Source: a virus. From it: 40,157 nucleotides of DNA. Under the pieces are notes generated by a model that had not been told where the DNA came from, did not search any database, and was given only the letters and a program-made list of their open reading frames with translations. The stretch is taken from positions 1-40,157 of IMG/VR virus record IMGVR_UViG_3300020428_000027, one strand, 5' to 3'. Below are positions 21,626 through 29,395 of this stretch, piece after piece. Numbering within the stretch: position 1 is the stretch's first letter; each line of letters opens with the position of its first letter. Both the position numbers and the translations under genes were made by a program.

Positions 21626-22267
21626 TTACGTCACTTGGTTTGGACTATAGCTATCTTGATAATCAGTATAGGTATAGGAGTGTTGTATTGTTTGCGTTCC
21701 ACCATTCATCTCTTGATCATTGGCTTGTTCTTGAATTTCATTTAAAAACTGATTGTATTTTGCCTCAAATAATTGACCTCTCTCATCGAGAAAATAATCG
21801 GATGCAAAAGTTAACCCAGCATAAATAATTAAATCCGATCCAACTTTAGCTAATGCATTTTCGTCACTATCAGCTGACATAGCATCAAACTCACCATAAT
21901 AATCTAGGACTAATGTTCCTGAGCTAGGCTGAGGAAATAATAAAATATTAGACTGCTGTCTTGTAAAGTTAATTGGATTACCAGAATAGTTATTCGCATT
22001 TAATGAGCGAAACTTAGACATTGGAATTCTAGTAATTGCATTATGAGAATAATATAAATTAATAATTTCTAAAAAGTCTGAAGGTAAAGTTACCGAGGCA
22101 GTTAAAGAAGAAATTGTATAATTATACTGCTTTTCATTTAACGGAGTTCTAAGTGATCTCTGAATTCTTGAAATGCCTTGATCAATAAATGTAGTCGTTA
22201 AATCGGAAGTAATGTCAGTACGATTTAAAACGTTATTAAATTGAGTTTTTAAATTCCCATAATTCAT
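21626..22267 (-). CDS. Head-tail connector, tail tubular A / adaptor type
   Basis: A protein of 213 residues that starts with a helical stretch (NYGNLKTQFNNVLNRTDITS, LTTTFIDQGISRIQRSLRTP). A beta domain follows (LPSDFLEIINLYY, ILLFPQPSSGTLVLDYYGEF), then a C-terminal helix. This resembles the phage adaptor fold of T7 gp11 and P22 gp4, which docks under the portal. Its place after capsid and small genes and before the fibre agrees. The assignment to a specific connector family is tentative. Confidence 0.78.
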   Translation of the reverse strand: MNYGNLKTQFNNVLNRTDITSDLTTTFIDQGISRIQRSLRTPLNEKQYNYTISSLTASVTLPSDFLEIINLYYSHNAITRIPMSKFRSLNANNYSGNPINFTRQQSNILLFPQPSSGTLVLDYYGEFDAMSADSDENALAKVGSDLIIYAGLTFASDYFLDERGQLFEAKYNQFLNEIQEQANDQEMNGGTQTIQHSYTYTDYQDSYSPNQVT

Positions 22268-22275
22268 TTTGACCT

Positions 22276-22581
22276 CTAGTTCAGTTGTTTATTTGTTGTG
22301 AGAAAAGCATCAAGATTATCAGCTTTTAATTTTTTAATTATCTCTTTTCCAGACATTTCATAAATGTTGTATCCCTGTCTAATCCATTGCTCTACGACAG
22401 AAGTTGGAATAGAGGCTACCCTCATAAATTCACCTTCTCTTTTATTGGTCATTTCATATCGCTGGTCTTTAAGACTATCTAAATGCCAACTTGGAATTTC
22501 TTGGGAATGTTTTCTAAATACACCATCAGCATTTTCACCATATTGCGTATTTATATCGAAAAGATTTGTTTTTTTAGTCAT
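22276..22581 (-). CDS. Hypothetical head-region protein
   Basis: About 101 residues starting MTKKTNLFDINTQYGENADG. I chose the ATG at 22581 because it forms an ATGA overlap with the previous stop; starts at 22587 or 22611 are possible. The C-terminal half is helical (PTSVVEQWIRQGYNIYEM, EIIKKLKADNLDAFL). No family recognised. It lies between capsid and connector genes, where head completion or joining proteins are often found, so a structural role is inferred. Confidence 0.68.
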   Translation of the reverse strand: MTKKTNLFDINTQYGENADGVFRKHSQEIPSWHLDSLKDQRYEMTNKREGEFMRVASIPTSVVEQWIRQGYNIYEMSGKEIIKKLKADNLDAFLTTNKQLN

Positions 22582-22769
22582 AGCCATTCTTTCAATTTTA
22601 AATCTATCCACTCTCCAAATGTTAATGGCTTAGATTTTTGTTTTAGTAATTTATCGTCTTCACCAAGTGAACCACTAAAGGAATTGTCACTATCAACTTC
22701 AATTAGTCTTCCTTCTAAAAGTGAATTGGTTTGGTAAAGTTTTTCGATACCTTTTTTTGTCAAAGTCAT
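22578..22769 (-). CDS. Small head-region protein
   Basis: About 63 residues beginning TLTKKGIEKLYQTNSLLEG and ending EWIDLKLKEWL, with an acidic middle. GAGGAG lies directly against the ATG at 22769, so a TTG at 22763 (6 bases away) may be the true start. A longer frame up to 22883 is probably noise because another frame carries coding sequence there. It overlaps the next gene by 4 bases. Function unknown. Confidence 0.6.
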   Translation of the reverse strand: MTLTKKGIEKLYQTNSLLEGRLIEVDSDNSFSGSLGEDDKLLKQKSKPLTFGEWIDLKLKEWL

Positions 22770-22774
22770 CTCCT

Positions 22775-22954
22775 CTATTTTTTTGATGGTTGGGGTATGC
22801 AGTAACTTTGAACTGGAAGTTCTTCTCCAGCTTTCGCTACATAATAAGATTGAGCTGTTAATGCCCTTGCGTATTTTAGACATAGAACTACGTCATCAAA
22901 TTTTACTCTTGGCTGTTCAACACCAAAATAAATTACGATTAATACCCAAGTCAT
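22775..22954 (-). CDS. 59-residue protein between capsid and head genes
   Basis: A short frame starting MTWVLIVIYFGVEQPRVKFD and ending CIPQPSKK. The composition is protein-like (LKYARALTAQSYYVAKAG) and clearly better than the overlapping frame that starts at 22883. It lies between the capsid terminator and the small head protein. The N-terminal WVLIVIYFGV could be a short membrane or core helix. I recognise no family. Confidence 0.6.
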   Translation of the reverse strand: MTWVLIVIYFGVEQPRVKFDDVVLCLKYARALTAQSYYVAKAGEELPVQSYCIPQPSKK

Positions 22955-22966
22955 AATAATAAGAAT

Positions 22967-23011
22967 AAGTAGTGGTAGGGTAAGGAGAGCAATTAACCCC
23001 TACCACCACTT
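22967..23011 (-). terminator. Terminator downstream of the capsid gene
   Basis: On the minus strand a 14-pair stem (23011-22998 with 22980-22967, one G-U) encloses a 17-base loop and is followed by a T-rich run (ATTCTTATTATTATG). T7 also has its terminator just after the capsid gene; here it would boost capsid over downstream genes. Confidence 0.78.
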
Positions 23012-23026
23012 TATTTGTTATCTAAC

Positions 23027-23917
23027 TTACGATAAGCCAGTAATCATTCCACTATCGGCAAAATTCATATGCTTAAGTGAGTATTCTCCGACAACATAAT
23101 GTTTGTCGCTATCGCCTGATTTTGCTAATAAAGTTCGGCTAAAAGGTCTAAGAACACACGATCTAAACATAGCTGGATCAACAAGAAATCCAAGAGTAGA
23201 TAGTTGATGTCTATTTAAAACAATCTTATACGTTCCGAATGGACTAACATATAAATCAACCACATTCACGAGTGTTCTGTTATCGTCATTGAAATTTCTG
23301 TATCTACCAGATGCTCCAGTAAACCCAGCAACAATTGTTGAGTCAGCTGGTTTAATCATAAACACAGATGGGTCTGAACCATTTTCAAAACAATTTTGAC
23401 CTAAAGTAAGTAACTTTGCTTCAGTAAGTGCATCAGTTGAATTAGAACCAGCATCAACAGTAGTTGAAATTTGTTGGTCAGCAGATGCCATTTCTCTAGC
23501 AGTACTACTATCATTACCAGTAACAGCAACATTAGATTGACCAACGTATGCGTGTTCTAGGTCTCTTTTGATTTCCTTTAAGGCTTTACCAAGTTGATAG
23601 CTAGTTTCTTTGGCTCTTCCGTATGTGGCTACAGCATCAGCAGTCGCACTTACTTGAAAGGCTTTGGTTAAGATTTGAGTATTGTTAGTTCGCAACGTTG
23701 TAGCTGATAACGTAGCCATTGATGCATCAGCACCCTCGATTGCTTTATTATCAGCACTACTTGCCAAACTATCTTCTTGCCAGCTAAATACTCTTGCGTT
23801 TACTTTGTCCGATTTCACCATTGTGAAAAACGGAGTATCAGTAGGAGAGATGTCAGTAATAATATCACTTACGTCTTCCTTTAAACCTACCTGATCATAT
23901 GTTGAGTATAAACTCAT
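23027..23917 (-). CDS. Major capsid protein, SU10/DUF5309 type
   Basis: A protein of 296 residues. It starts MSLYSTYDQVGLKEDVSDII, with a TPFFTMVKSDKVNARVFSWQ region, an ANDQIL-like TNNTQILTKAFQVSATADAV strand and a basic KEIKRDLEHAYVG helix. The C-terminal beta part ends DKHYVVGEYSLKHMNFADSG. These blocks belong to the SU10-like capsid family with the HK97 fold, not to T7 gp10. It forms the icosahedral shell. A terminator 16 bases after the stop suggests high expression. Confidence 0.85.
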   Translation of the reverse strand: MSLYSTYDQVGLKEDVSDIITDISPTDTPFFTMVKSDKVNARVFSWQEDSLASSADNKAIEGADASMATLSATTLRTNNTQILTKAFQVSATADAVATYGRAKETSYQLGKALKEIKRDLEHAYVGQSNVAVTGNDSSTAREMASADQQISTTVDAGSNSTDALTEAKLLTLGQNCFENGSDPSVFMIKPADSTIVAGFTGASGRYRNFNDDNRTLVNVVDLYVSPFGTYKIVLNRHQLSTLGFLVDPAMFRSCVLRPFSRTLLAKSGDSDKHYVVGEYSLKHMNFADSGMITGLS

Positions 23918-23944
23918 AGGATTTTCTCCATCAGTTGAAAGTTA

Positions 23945-24982
23945 TTATTTTTCCCAACGAGATAAGAGAACATTAGAAATATCATCTAAATCTGTACTGG
24001 TTCGCATTTGCTTTCTTAGATTTTTTAAGTCAGCATTTTTACGATTTTGTGCAGTCGGAGGAGCTTTCTTAGACTTTAAAACTTTTTTAGCTGTAGGATT
24101 TGCCTTTTTAATATTGGCTACTTTTTTACCTTCATCATATAAACGAGCTTTATTCAGTATTTGTATTACTTTTGGGTCAACGTAATTGTTAACCTCACCT
24201 TCTTCAAAACCTTGTCCTATGGCATATCCTCTTATGTCATTGTAGAGGTTATTAGACCAATTCGGAACAGTTTCCTGTAATACTTTAACTGCATCTTTAG
24301 CTTGATTTTGAAGAGCAATCTTTTGTTGCTCCTGTACATCTTGATAAAGTTTTTGAGCTTCGTTTGTTAAAAAGTTATAGTCTTCGTAAGCACTTTGACT
24401 TTCTTTTCGTAGTTGTGCGAAGTCAGCACTATTCATAGTTTTACTAGCGAGAAGCATATCAACTTCTTTATAAGGCTTATACTTTTCTTCAGCCTTTTTT
24501 AACATTGCATCTAAAACTATTTGTGATTTTGAAGTTACTTCTTCAGCTTCTTTTCTCTGCCGAGCGACTTCTTGAGACTTTCTAGTAAGTGATGACTCCT
24601 GTCCGTGTAATCTTTTAAGACTTTTGATTGATACCTTCTCAGTTTCTCCATCAACAATAATTTCAATTTGATCATCATCGGAGATATCTCTATCCCCAGA
24701 AGATGCATCTGTATCTTGATCATCATCGTCTGATAGTTCTTCTGTATCTTCAGAAGGGTCTTTCTCAAGTTCTTCATCAATTTCACTTTCTTTGTTATCA
24801 TCATTTGACTGATCCTGTTCCTCGGTCTCTTTAGGTTCATTTTCAGTTTGCTCTGTCTCATTGTCTGATGGATTTTTACTATCGTCAGTCCAACGTGCCA
24901 GTATGCTTTCGGATGCTTCATCCACAGTTAAGTTTTTTAACTGGGGTTCAGCTGGTGAGATGTTATTTTGCTCGTTATTCAT
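23945..24982 (-). CDS. Scaffolding protein
   Basis: A protein of 345 residues with an extremely acidic segment (residues about 35-110, rich in Asp, Glu and Ser, including EEQDQSNDDNKESEIDEELE) and long helical coiled regions (RKSQEVARQRKEAEEVTSKS, EKYKPYKEVDMLLASKT). It has a basic tail (AKKVLKSKKAPPTAQNRKNA). This layout and its place between portal and capsid are characteristic of phage scaffold proteins that guide procapsid assembly. The sequence itself is not conserved enough to name a family. Confidence 0.82.
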   Translation of the reverse strand: MNNEQNNISPAEPQLKNLTVDEASESILARWTDDSKNPSDNETEQTENEPKETEEQDQSNDDNKESEIDEELEKDPSEDTEELSDDDDQDTDASSGDRDISDDDQIEIIVDGETEKVSIKSLKRLHGQESSLTRKSQEVARQRKEAEEVTSKSQIVLDAMLKKAEEKYKPYKEVDMLLASKTMNSADFAQLRKESQSAYEDYNFLTNEAQKLYQDVQEQQKIALQNQAKDAVKVLQETVPNWSNNLYNDIRGYAIGQGFEEGEVNNYVDPKVIQILNKARLYDEGKKVANIKKANPTAKKVLKSKKAPPTAQNRKNADLKNLRKQMRTSTDLDDISNVLLSRWEK

Positions 24983-24987
24983 AGAGC

Positions 24988-25290
24988 TTACTCCTCAATG
25001 TTGTTGTCACTTTTTTGCTCATCTTTTTCGATTTCTTCCTCTCCTTTTTTTCGATTGATCTCATCTTTTACGGATACTCGCTGTTGTAGAGTATTAATGA
25101 TATCAACTAATGCTCGGTAATGAGCATAGGTCTTCTCTCGAACTTCTTTTTCTTCTGGTTTAGAATTTACAAAAGATTGAAACGTACCCTCAACCAGTTG
25201 ATTAACTGTTTTATTAAAAACTTTATTCTTTAATAAGGTATCGGCATCGTTTCCAAGATCGAGTAATTGCTCTTCTTTTTCATTAGACAT
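24988..25290 (-). CDS. Small helical protein between portal and scaffold
   Basis: About 100 residues. The ATG at 25290 (MSNEKEEQLLDLGNDADTLL) has AAAGGAGA upstream. The longer frame starting at 25320 runs into the end of the portal gene. The protein is strongly helical and acidic (KEEQLLDLGNDADTLLKNKV, EKEVREKTYAHYRALVD) with a charged tail. Genes like this are common in marine podoviruses between portal and scaffold. A role in portal assembly or head completion is possible but not shown. Confidence 0.7.
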   Translation of the reverse strand: MSNEKEEQLLDLGNDADTLLKNKVFNKTVNQLVEGTFQSFVNSKPEEKEVREKTYAHYRALVDIINTLQQRVSVKDEINRKKGEEEIEKDEQKSDNNIEE

Positions 25291-25300
25291 AGTGTCTCCT

Positions 25301-27334
25301 TTATCCAGTTGGTGATGCAATTCCTCTTACATCATCTGTTTTCTTAAGAACTTCTAGTTCAGCTTTATCGATTTCACGTTTATGCTCTAGCTGTTCTTCA
25401 TTTAGGGTTTGTTTATCGGATTGAATTGCGTGTTGAGACTGAGCTTTCATTCTCTCAAGCTCTAATTTCATTTGTTGGAATTGACCATCCATTTGAGCTT
25501 TCATCTCCGATAATTGAGCTTGTCTTTCTTGTAGCTCAATCTGTTTCTGAGCCATTTGCATTTGCATCTGCTGATTAGGATCAGGTTGTGGCTCAGGTAA
25601 TTTCTCTGGGGGTGTTAAGTACTCCTCAACATTTTTGATGCCTTGGTGTTCTAAAGTTTGTTTCATTAAGGCATAGCGATTAGGGAGTTGATACATAGGC
25701 TGTAGAGATGGGTCTTGAGCAAATAATGCGTGAAGCTGTAAATACTTTTGACTTTCTCTTTCTTGCTCGGTGTAACCTAACTTTAATTCAATAGTTACAT
25801 CTCTTTTGTCTTCCCATTGTGAAGGATTAATTTCAACAAAGTCACCAGCTAATTCGACAACTTTATTATAGTCTTCGTTTTCAACACATAATCGATATAC
25901 TTCGTGGAAAAGGGGCTTAACAAATTGATTAGCAAAGTTTCTCGCAATAATCTTTTGACGTTGCTGAGACATCGTTGCCAACTGTTCAACCATAGATGCA
26001 GAATTTTGTTTACTTAATGCATCTTTATTTAAACCCTGAGATAGTTTTGATACTCCAGTAAACTGCTCTTTATCTTCATCTAACAGCTGAAGTGTCTGGA
26101 ATATAAATGGGTTAAGTGATGCCTGTGGCATTGGAGCAATGGCATCTGGGCGAGTTACATTAATTAGACCACCAACTCTATTATCAATAACTTCTCTTGG
26201 ATTAGATAAACTGCCTTTAACAACCATATATCTTGGGTTGTTTGTAATTGTTGCGTGATCCAAAATTGATCGAGTTAAAATCGTTCTGGCATTTTGTGTA
26301 GCTATAATCTTTTCAGCAAAGTTTGACCCATAAAACGAATGGGGAATAGGAAGAGGGGAGAACGTAATAAATGGTCTTCTCTCAACTTCTTCCATATCTA
26401 ATAAGACGTTTCCAGCTTTAATAATTTTATGAAGTTTTGCCTCACCTGTTCCTTCAACATCGAGCATTATGTAACACTCATAGCACATAATAGAACGAAC
26501 TTGGTCTTGGTATCCAGAGGCATTAAATCCTCGGTCAGCTCCAATAGTTTCAAATCGAGCAAGAACTTCTGGATCAGTTTCATATTCAATATCTTCGGAA
26601 CTACCAATATCTTTAATTTTATCTTCTGGGTAACCCATAGCTCTAATTTCTGTTAGAGTTTTCATTGTTCTATGAGCTGAGAAATTTGTATTTTTTAAGT
26701 CTTTTGCTTGGGGTTCAATGATAAATTCTTCTGGGGCTATTGCCTCAATTGCAACTTGGCTAACGTCTCTTGTTTCAAATAATGTACCAGATACTAATCC
26801 TAATTCATTAGTTGTTGTTTCACCAACTTCCATACCTTCTTCAGCCAGAACCATATCCAGTTCATCTTGAGTTAAGTTACTAAATTCTTGAGGAGAAACA
26901 TCTTCTCTCTGATCCCAGTAAACTTTTGCAACTCCAACTCTTGAGGTTAAGCCATCGTGAATAACAGTAGACATAACTTTATAGAGGTCATTTTGTCTAA
27001 ACATTACATAGTCGGTATACTCCGAACAAACATCTGCCATTTTAACGTCATCAGCATTTTGTGGTGCAAATCGTATGATTTTATTACCAGCTGAAAATGT
27101 CTCTAATAAAGCCGATTTAAGAGCCTCTACACTATCATAAACATCTTGAGAGATGTAACGACTATTCCCATCGTGAGCTGGTCTTGGTAGGCTTCCGTTG
27201 TAGTATTCGGTAACTCTTTTTCTTTCTCTGGATAGTTGACTATCATAATATCCAACACTTGATTTAATATTAACTTCAACTGCCTTTATGATATCGTTCT
27301 CATCCATTTTTTTATAGTCTGATTTATCAGCCAT
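25301..27334 (-). CDS. Portal protein
   Basis: A protein of 677 residues with a typical portal N-terminus: VGYYDSQLSRERKRVTEYYN, PRPAHDGNSRYISQDVYDSV, SALLETFSAGNKIIRFAPQN. The central part has a conserved FITFSPLPIPHSFYGSNFAE segment and a helical IATQNARTILTRSILDHATI block, and the C-terminal third is Gln/Glu-rich and coiled. This family is large, between P22 and N4 portals in size. It forms the dodecameric DNA gate at the vertex. It overlaps the terminase stop by one base. Confidence 0.9.
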   Translation of the reverse strand: MADKSDYKKMDENDIIKAVEVNIKSSVGYYDSQLSRERKRVTEYYNGSLPRPAHDGNSRYISQDVYDSVEALKSALLETFSAGNKIIRFAPQNADDVKMADVCSEYTDYVMFRQNDLYKVMSTVIHDGLTSRVGVAKVYWDQREDVSPQEFSNLTQDELDMVLAEEGMEVGETTTNELGLVSGTLFETRDVSQVAIEAIAPEEFIIEPQAKDLKNTNFSAHRTMKTLTEIRAMGYPEDKIKDIGSSEDIEYETDPEVLARFETIGADRGFNASGYQDQVRSIMCYECYIMLDVEGTGEAKLHKIIKAGNVLLDMEEVERRPFITFSPLPIPHSFYGSNFAEKIIATQNARTILTRSILDHATITNNPRYMVVKGSLSNPREVIDNRVGGLINVTRPDAIAPMPQASLNPFIFQTLQLLDEDKEQFTGVSKLSQGLNKDALSKQNSASMVEQLATMSQQRQKIIARNFANQFVKPLFHEVYRLCVENEDYNKVVELAGDFVEINPSQWEDKRDVTIELKLGYTEQERESQKYLQLHALFAQDPSLQPMYQLPNRYALMKQTLEHQGIKNVEEYLTPPEKLPEPQPDPNQQMQMQMAQKQIELQERQAQLSEMKAQMDGQFQQMKLELERMKAQSQHAIQSDKQTLNEEQLEHKREIDKAELEVLKKTDDVRGIASPTG

Positions 27335-28905
27335 TAAATAACCTCAATGTAATATTCATCTGTACTCTCTATTGGTTGCCACGCACCTTCGTGGACATAG
27401 TTAGCTAAAGCCAAGGACATTACACAATCATCAAAACACCCTGATTCGGCTTCCATTGATCCAGTTTCGGTAACAATGTAAGACAGCATTTCTCTGATTG
27501 TTGTTTTATCGTTTAACTCTAGTTCTGTTTCTCTCATCGATGCTCGAAGTTGATCAATAATGAGAGGCTTTGTTTTTACTGTTGTCGTAAACCCAAGTTT
27601 TACTGTTTCTCTATCGGTAATTTTATCGTGTTGGACTTCAGTATAAAAATTAGGATAATTAAAATCCTTACCAAGTCGTGTACACGTTAAAATTCCGTGA
27701 GAGTTATTTTCAACTATAATAAAAGCCATATTGTAATACTTGCCCAAAGCAAATAATACTTCAGCCATATAGTCTGGGTGGACTTGACCTCGCCAAACAG
27801 CAACTTGCCTTTTTTTGGAGTCGAGGACTTGGGCAACGGAGTAGTCTCCGTTTCGAATACCCATAGCAATATCTGACCCAATGACATACTGCTCTCCTTC
27901 ATCGTGCTTTCTATAAACTGTCAGTTCACCTCTAGGATTATTCTCAAAGTTATTATCTTCTAAAGCTAATCTTTGCTCTACATCCCTAGTGGTTGATATT
28001 AATTTGGTTAGTTGTTCTGGATTAAAAACTGGTCTACCAGTTGTTAAAAATGCCTCATCTGGTTCAGAAGGATACTCTTGCCTAAATAGGTCATAGCCAT
28101 TTTGAGCAATCTTTTGTCTTCTGAACATTAGCTGTTCATCATCCAATTTAAATTTTTTAACTAACTCTTTTTCTTCTGGAGTTCTTTCAAACTTTTTGGT
28201 TACAGATACTCGATACTCTGGATCAGTAAACCAAGGTATAAACACAGGAATAAATCCATTACTTCCATCACAAGCTCCCTTCCAAATATCGTAAAAAACT
28301 CCGTTTAAGCCATTCGCTGTACTTTCGATAAATATAGACGTATTAGGAGCATTCGGAACAGCTTGTAACAAGCCATTAAAATTTTCCTGAGCTGTTGATT
28401 TATTCCAGAAAGCCAATTCTGATGCGTGGAGATCGGAGATAGTTTCTCCTCTTCCGACTGCCTCACCACCAGACGTAGCGACCATAAAACTTGAGTCAAG
28501 TTGATCAAAAGATAACTCCCTTCTCGAACTATATTTCGTGTTAGGTTTTAAAATCTCAGGGCAATTTTCGTGAAATCTTTTTGTCATATCAAATAAAGCT
28601 CTGGTGCTGTCTGCGTGATGCGTAATCACCATCGCCTTCTTTGCCCTGTTTTGCGATACACTAAAGTATAAGTATGCTCCCACATAAGTACTTAGACCTT
28701 GCTGACGAGCCTTTAAAATAATTATCCTTATTTTTTGCTCAGTCTTTAGCTGTTTACTCACAGCATTCTGTAAAATTATTTGGGCTGGATTTAGCTTTAA
28801 ATTTTGAATGTCACCTTTTTTGGTTCTGATCTTTAAAGATGATTTAGAGTAAAATGGGAAATCGTTATAAAGTTTCTTTCGAACTTTCAGTAACCTCTTG
28901 TCCAT
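27334..28905 (-). CDS. terL: Large terminase subunit (packaging ATPase/nuclease)
   Basis: About 523 residues from the ATG at 28905 (GAGGAAG lies upstream; a start at 28920 is possible). The ATPase region has an unusual Walker A (KARQQGLST) and a Walker B region with SDLHASELAFW. A GGEAVGRGE arginine-containing loop and VFIESTANG follow. The nuclease part has a conserved Asp (VIGSDIAMG), VENNSHG, and a C-terminal FDDCVMSLALA acidic motif. It translocates DNA into the prohead and cuts it. It follows the small terminase and overlaps it. Confidence 0.93.
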   Translation of the reverse strand: MDKRLLKVRKKLYNDFPFYSKSSLKIRTKKGDIQNLKLNPAQIILQNAVSKQLKTEQKIRIIILKARQQGLSTYVGAYLYFSVSQNRAKKAMVITHHADSTRALFDMTKRFHENCPEILKPNTKYSSRRELSFDQLDSSFMVATSGGEAVGRGETISDLHASELAFWNKSTAQENFNGLLQAVPNAPNTSIFIESTANGLNGVFYDIWKGACDGSNGFIPVFIPWFTDPEYRVSVTKKFERTPEEKELVKKFKLDDEQLMFRRQKIAQNGYDLFRQEYPSEPDEAFLTTGRPVFNPEQLTKLISTTRDVEQRLALEDNNFENNPRGELTVYRKHDEGEQYVIGSDIAMGIRNGDYSVAQVLDSKKRQVAVWRGQVHPDYMAEVLFALGKYYNMAFIIVENNSHGILTCTRLGKDFNYPNFYTEVQHDKITDRETVKLGFTTTVKTKPLIIDQLRASMRETELELNDKTTIREMLSYIVTETGSMEAESGCFDDCVMSLALANYVHEGAWQPIESTDEYYIEVI

Positions 28906-29392
28906 TTTGCTCTTCCTCATTATCTAATAAACTTGCTAAAAATTCTTCAGCTTTAGCAACTGCAATTTCTGATTTTGCTACAGGCTTTGATTTTGTAAAA
29001 TCTAAAACCAATCGAGCTGATGCGATACGACTGCGTGTGTCATTCGGCATTCGCATAATTTCGACTGCTGTCTGTAATGCCTCTTTTGAAAAATCATCTT
29101 CAATTTGATCTGCCATAATTTCAATTACCTTTTTCGCTTCTTGTTTTGCTTTTTCTCGGATGGGTATGATCGTTTCATTTGTAAAACCATCTGGTACTCC
29201 TTTCGGTCTTCCTCGTTTAATATTTGGGTTTTTATTTTGTGACCACTTCTTACGAAGTTCTCTTCCTTCTGGGGTAGTCATCAAATTTGAAAAATAATTG
29301 TTCTTCGGTTTTCGTTGGGGATGACTGCCTTTTCCTACCTTCGTAGGTAGCTTTTGACGTTGTTTTTTCATCATTTTTAAGGGGTCTCTCAT
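28865..29392 (-). CDS. terS: Small terminase subunit
   Basis: A protein of 175 residues. The N-terminal half is very basic with an AT-hook-like KRGRPKGVPDG, suggesting DNA binding. Then comes a helical oligomerisation region (KEALQTAVEIMRMPNDTRSR, ARLVLDFTKSK). It precedes the large terminase and overlaps it, the usual order. It probably recognises phage DNA and hands it to the large subunit. Sequence conservation in this family is low, so the call depends on position as well as composition. Confidence 0.8.
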   Translation of the reverse strand: MRDPLKMMKKQRQKLPTKVGKGSHPQRKPKNNYFSNLMTTPEGRELRKKWSQNKNPNIKRGRPKGVPDGFTNETIIPIREKAKQEAKKVIEIMADQIEDDFSKEALQTAVEIMRMPNDTRSRIASARLVLDFTKSKPVAKSEIAVAKAEEFLASLLDNEEEQNGQEVTESSKETL

Positions 29393-29395
29393 TCA

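Noticed and set aside
22770-22883. N-terminal extension of the frame ending at 22578
   Set aside because: Another frame (22775-22954) over the same bases has clearly better coding character and its own start.
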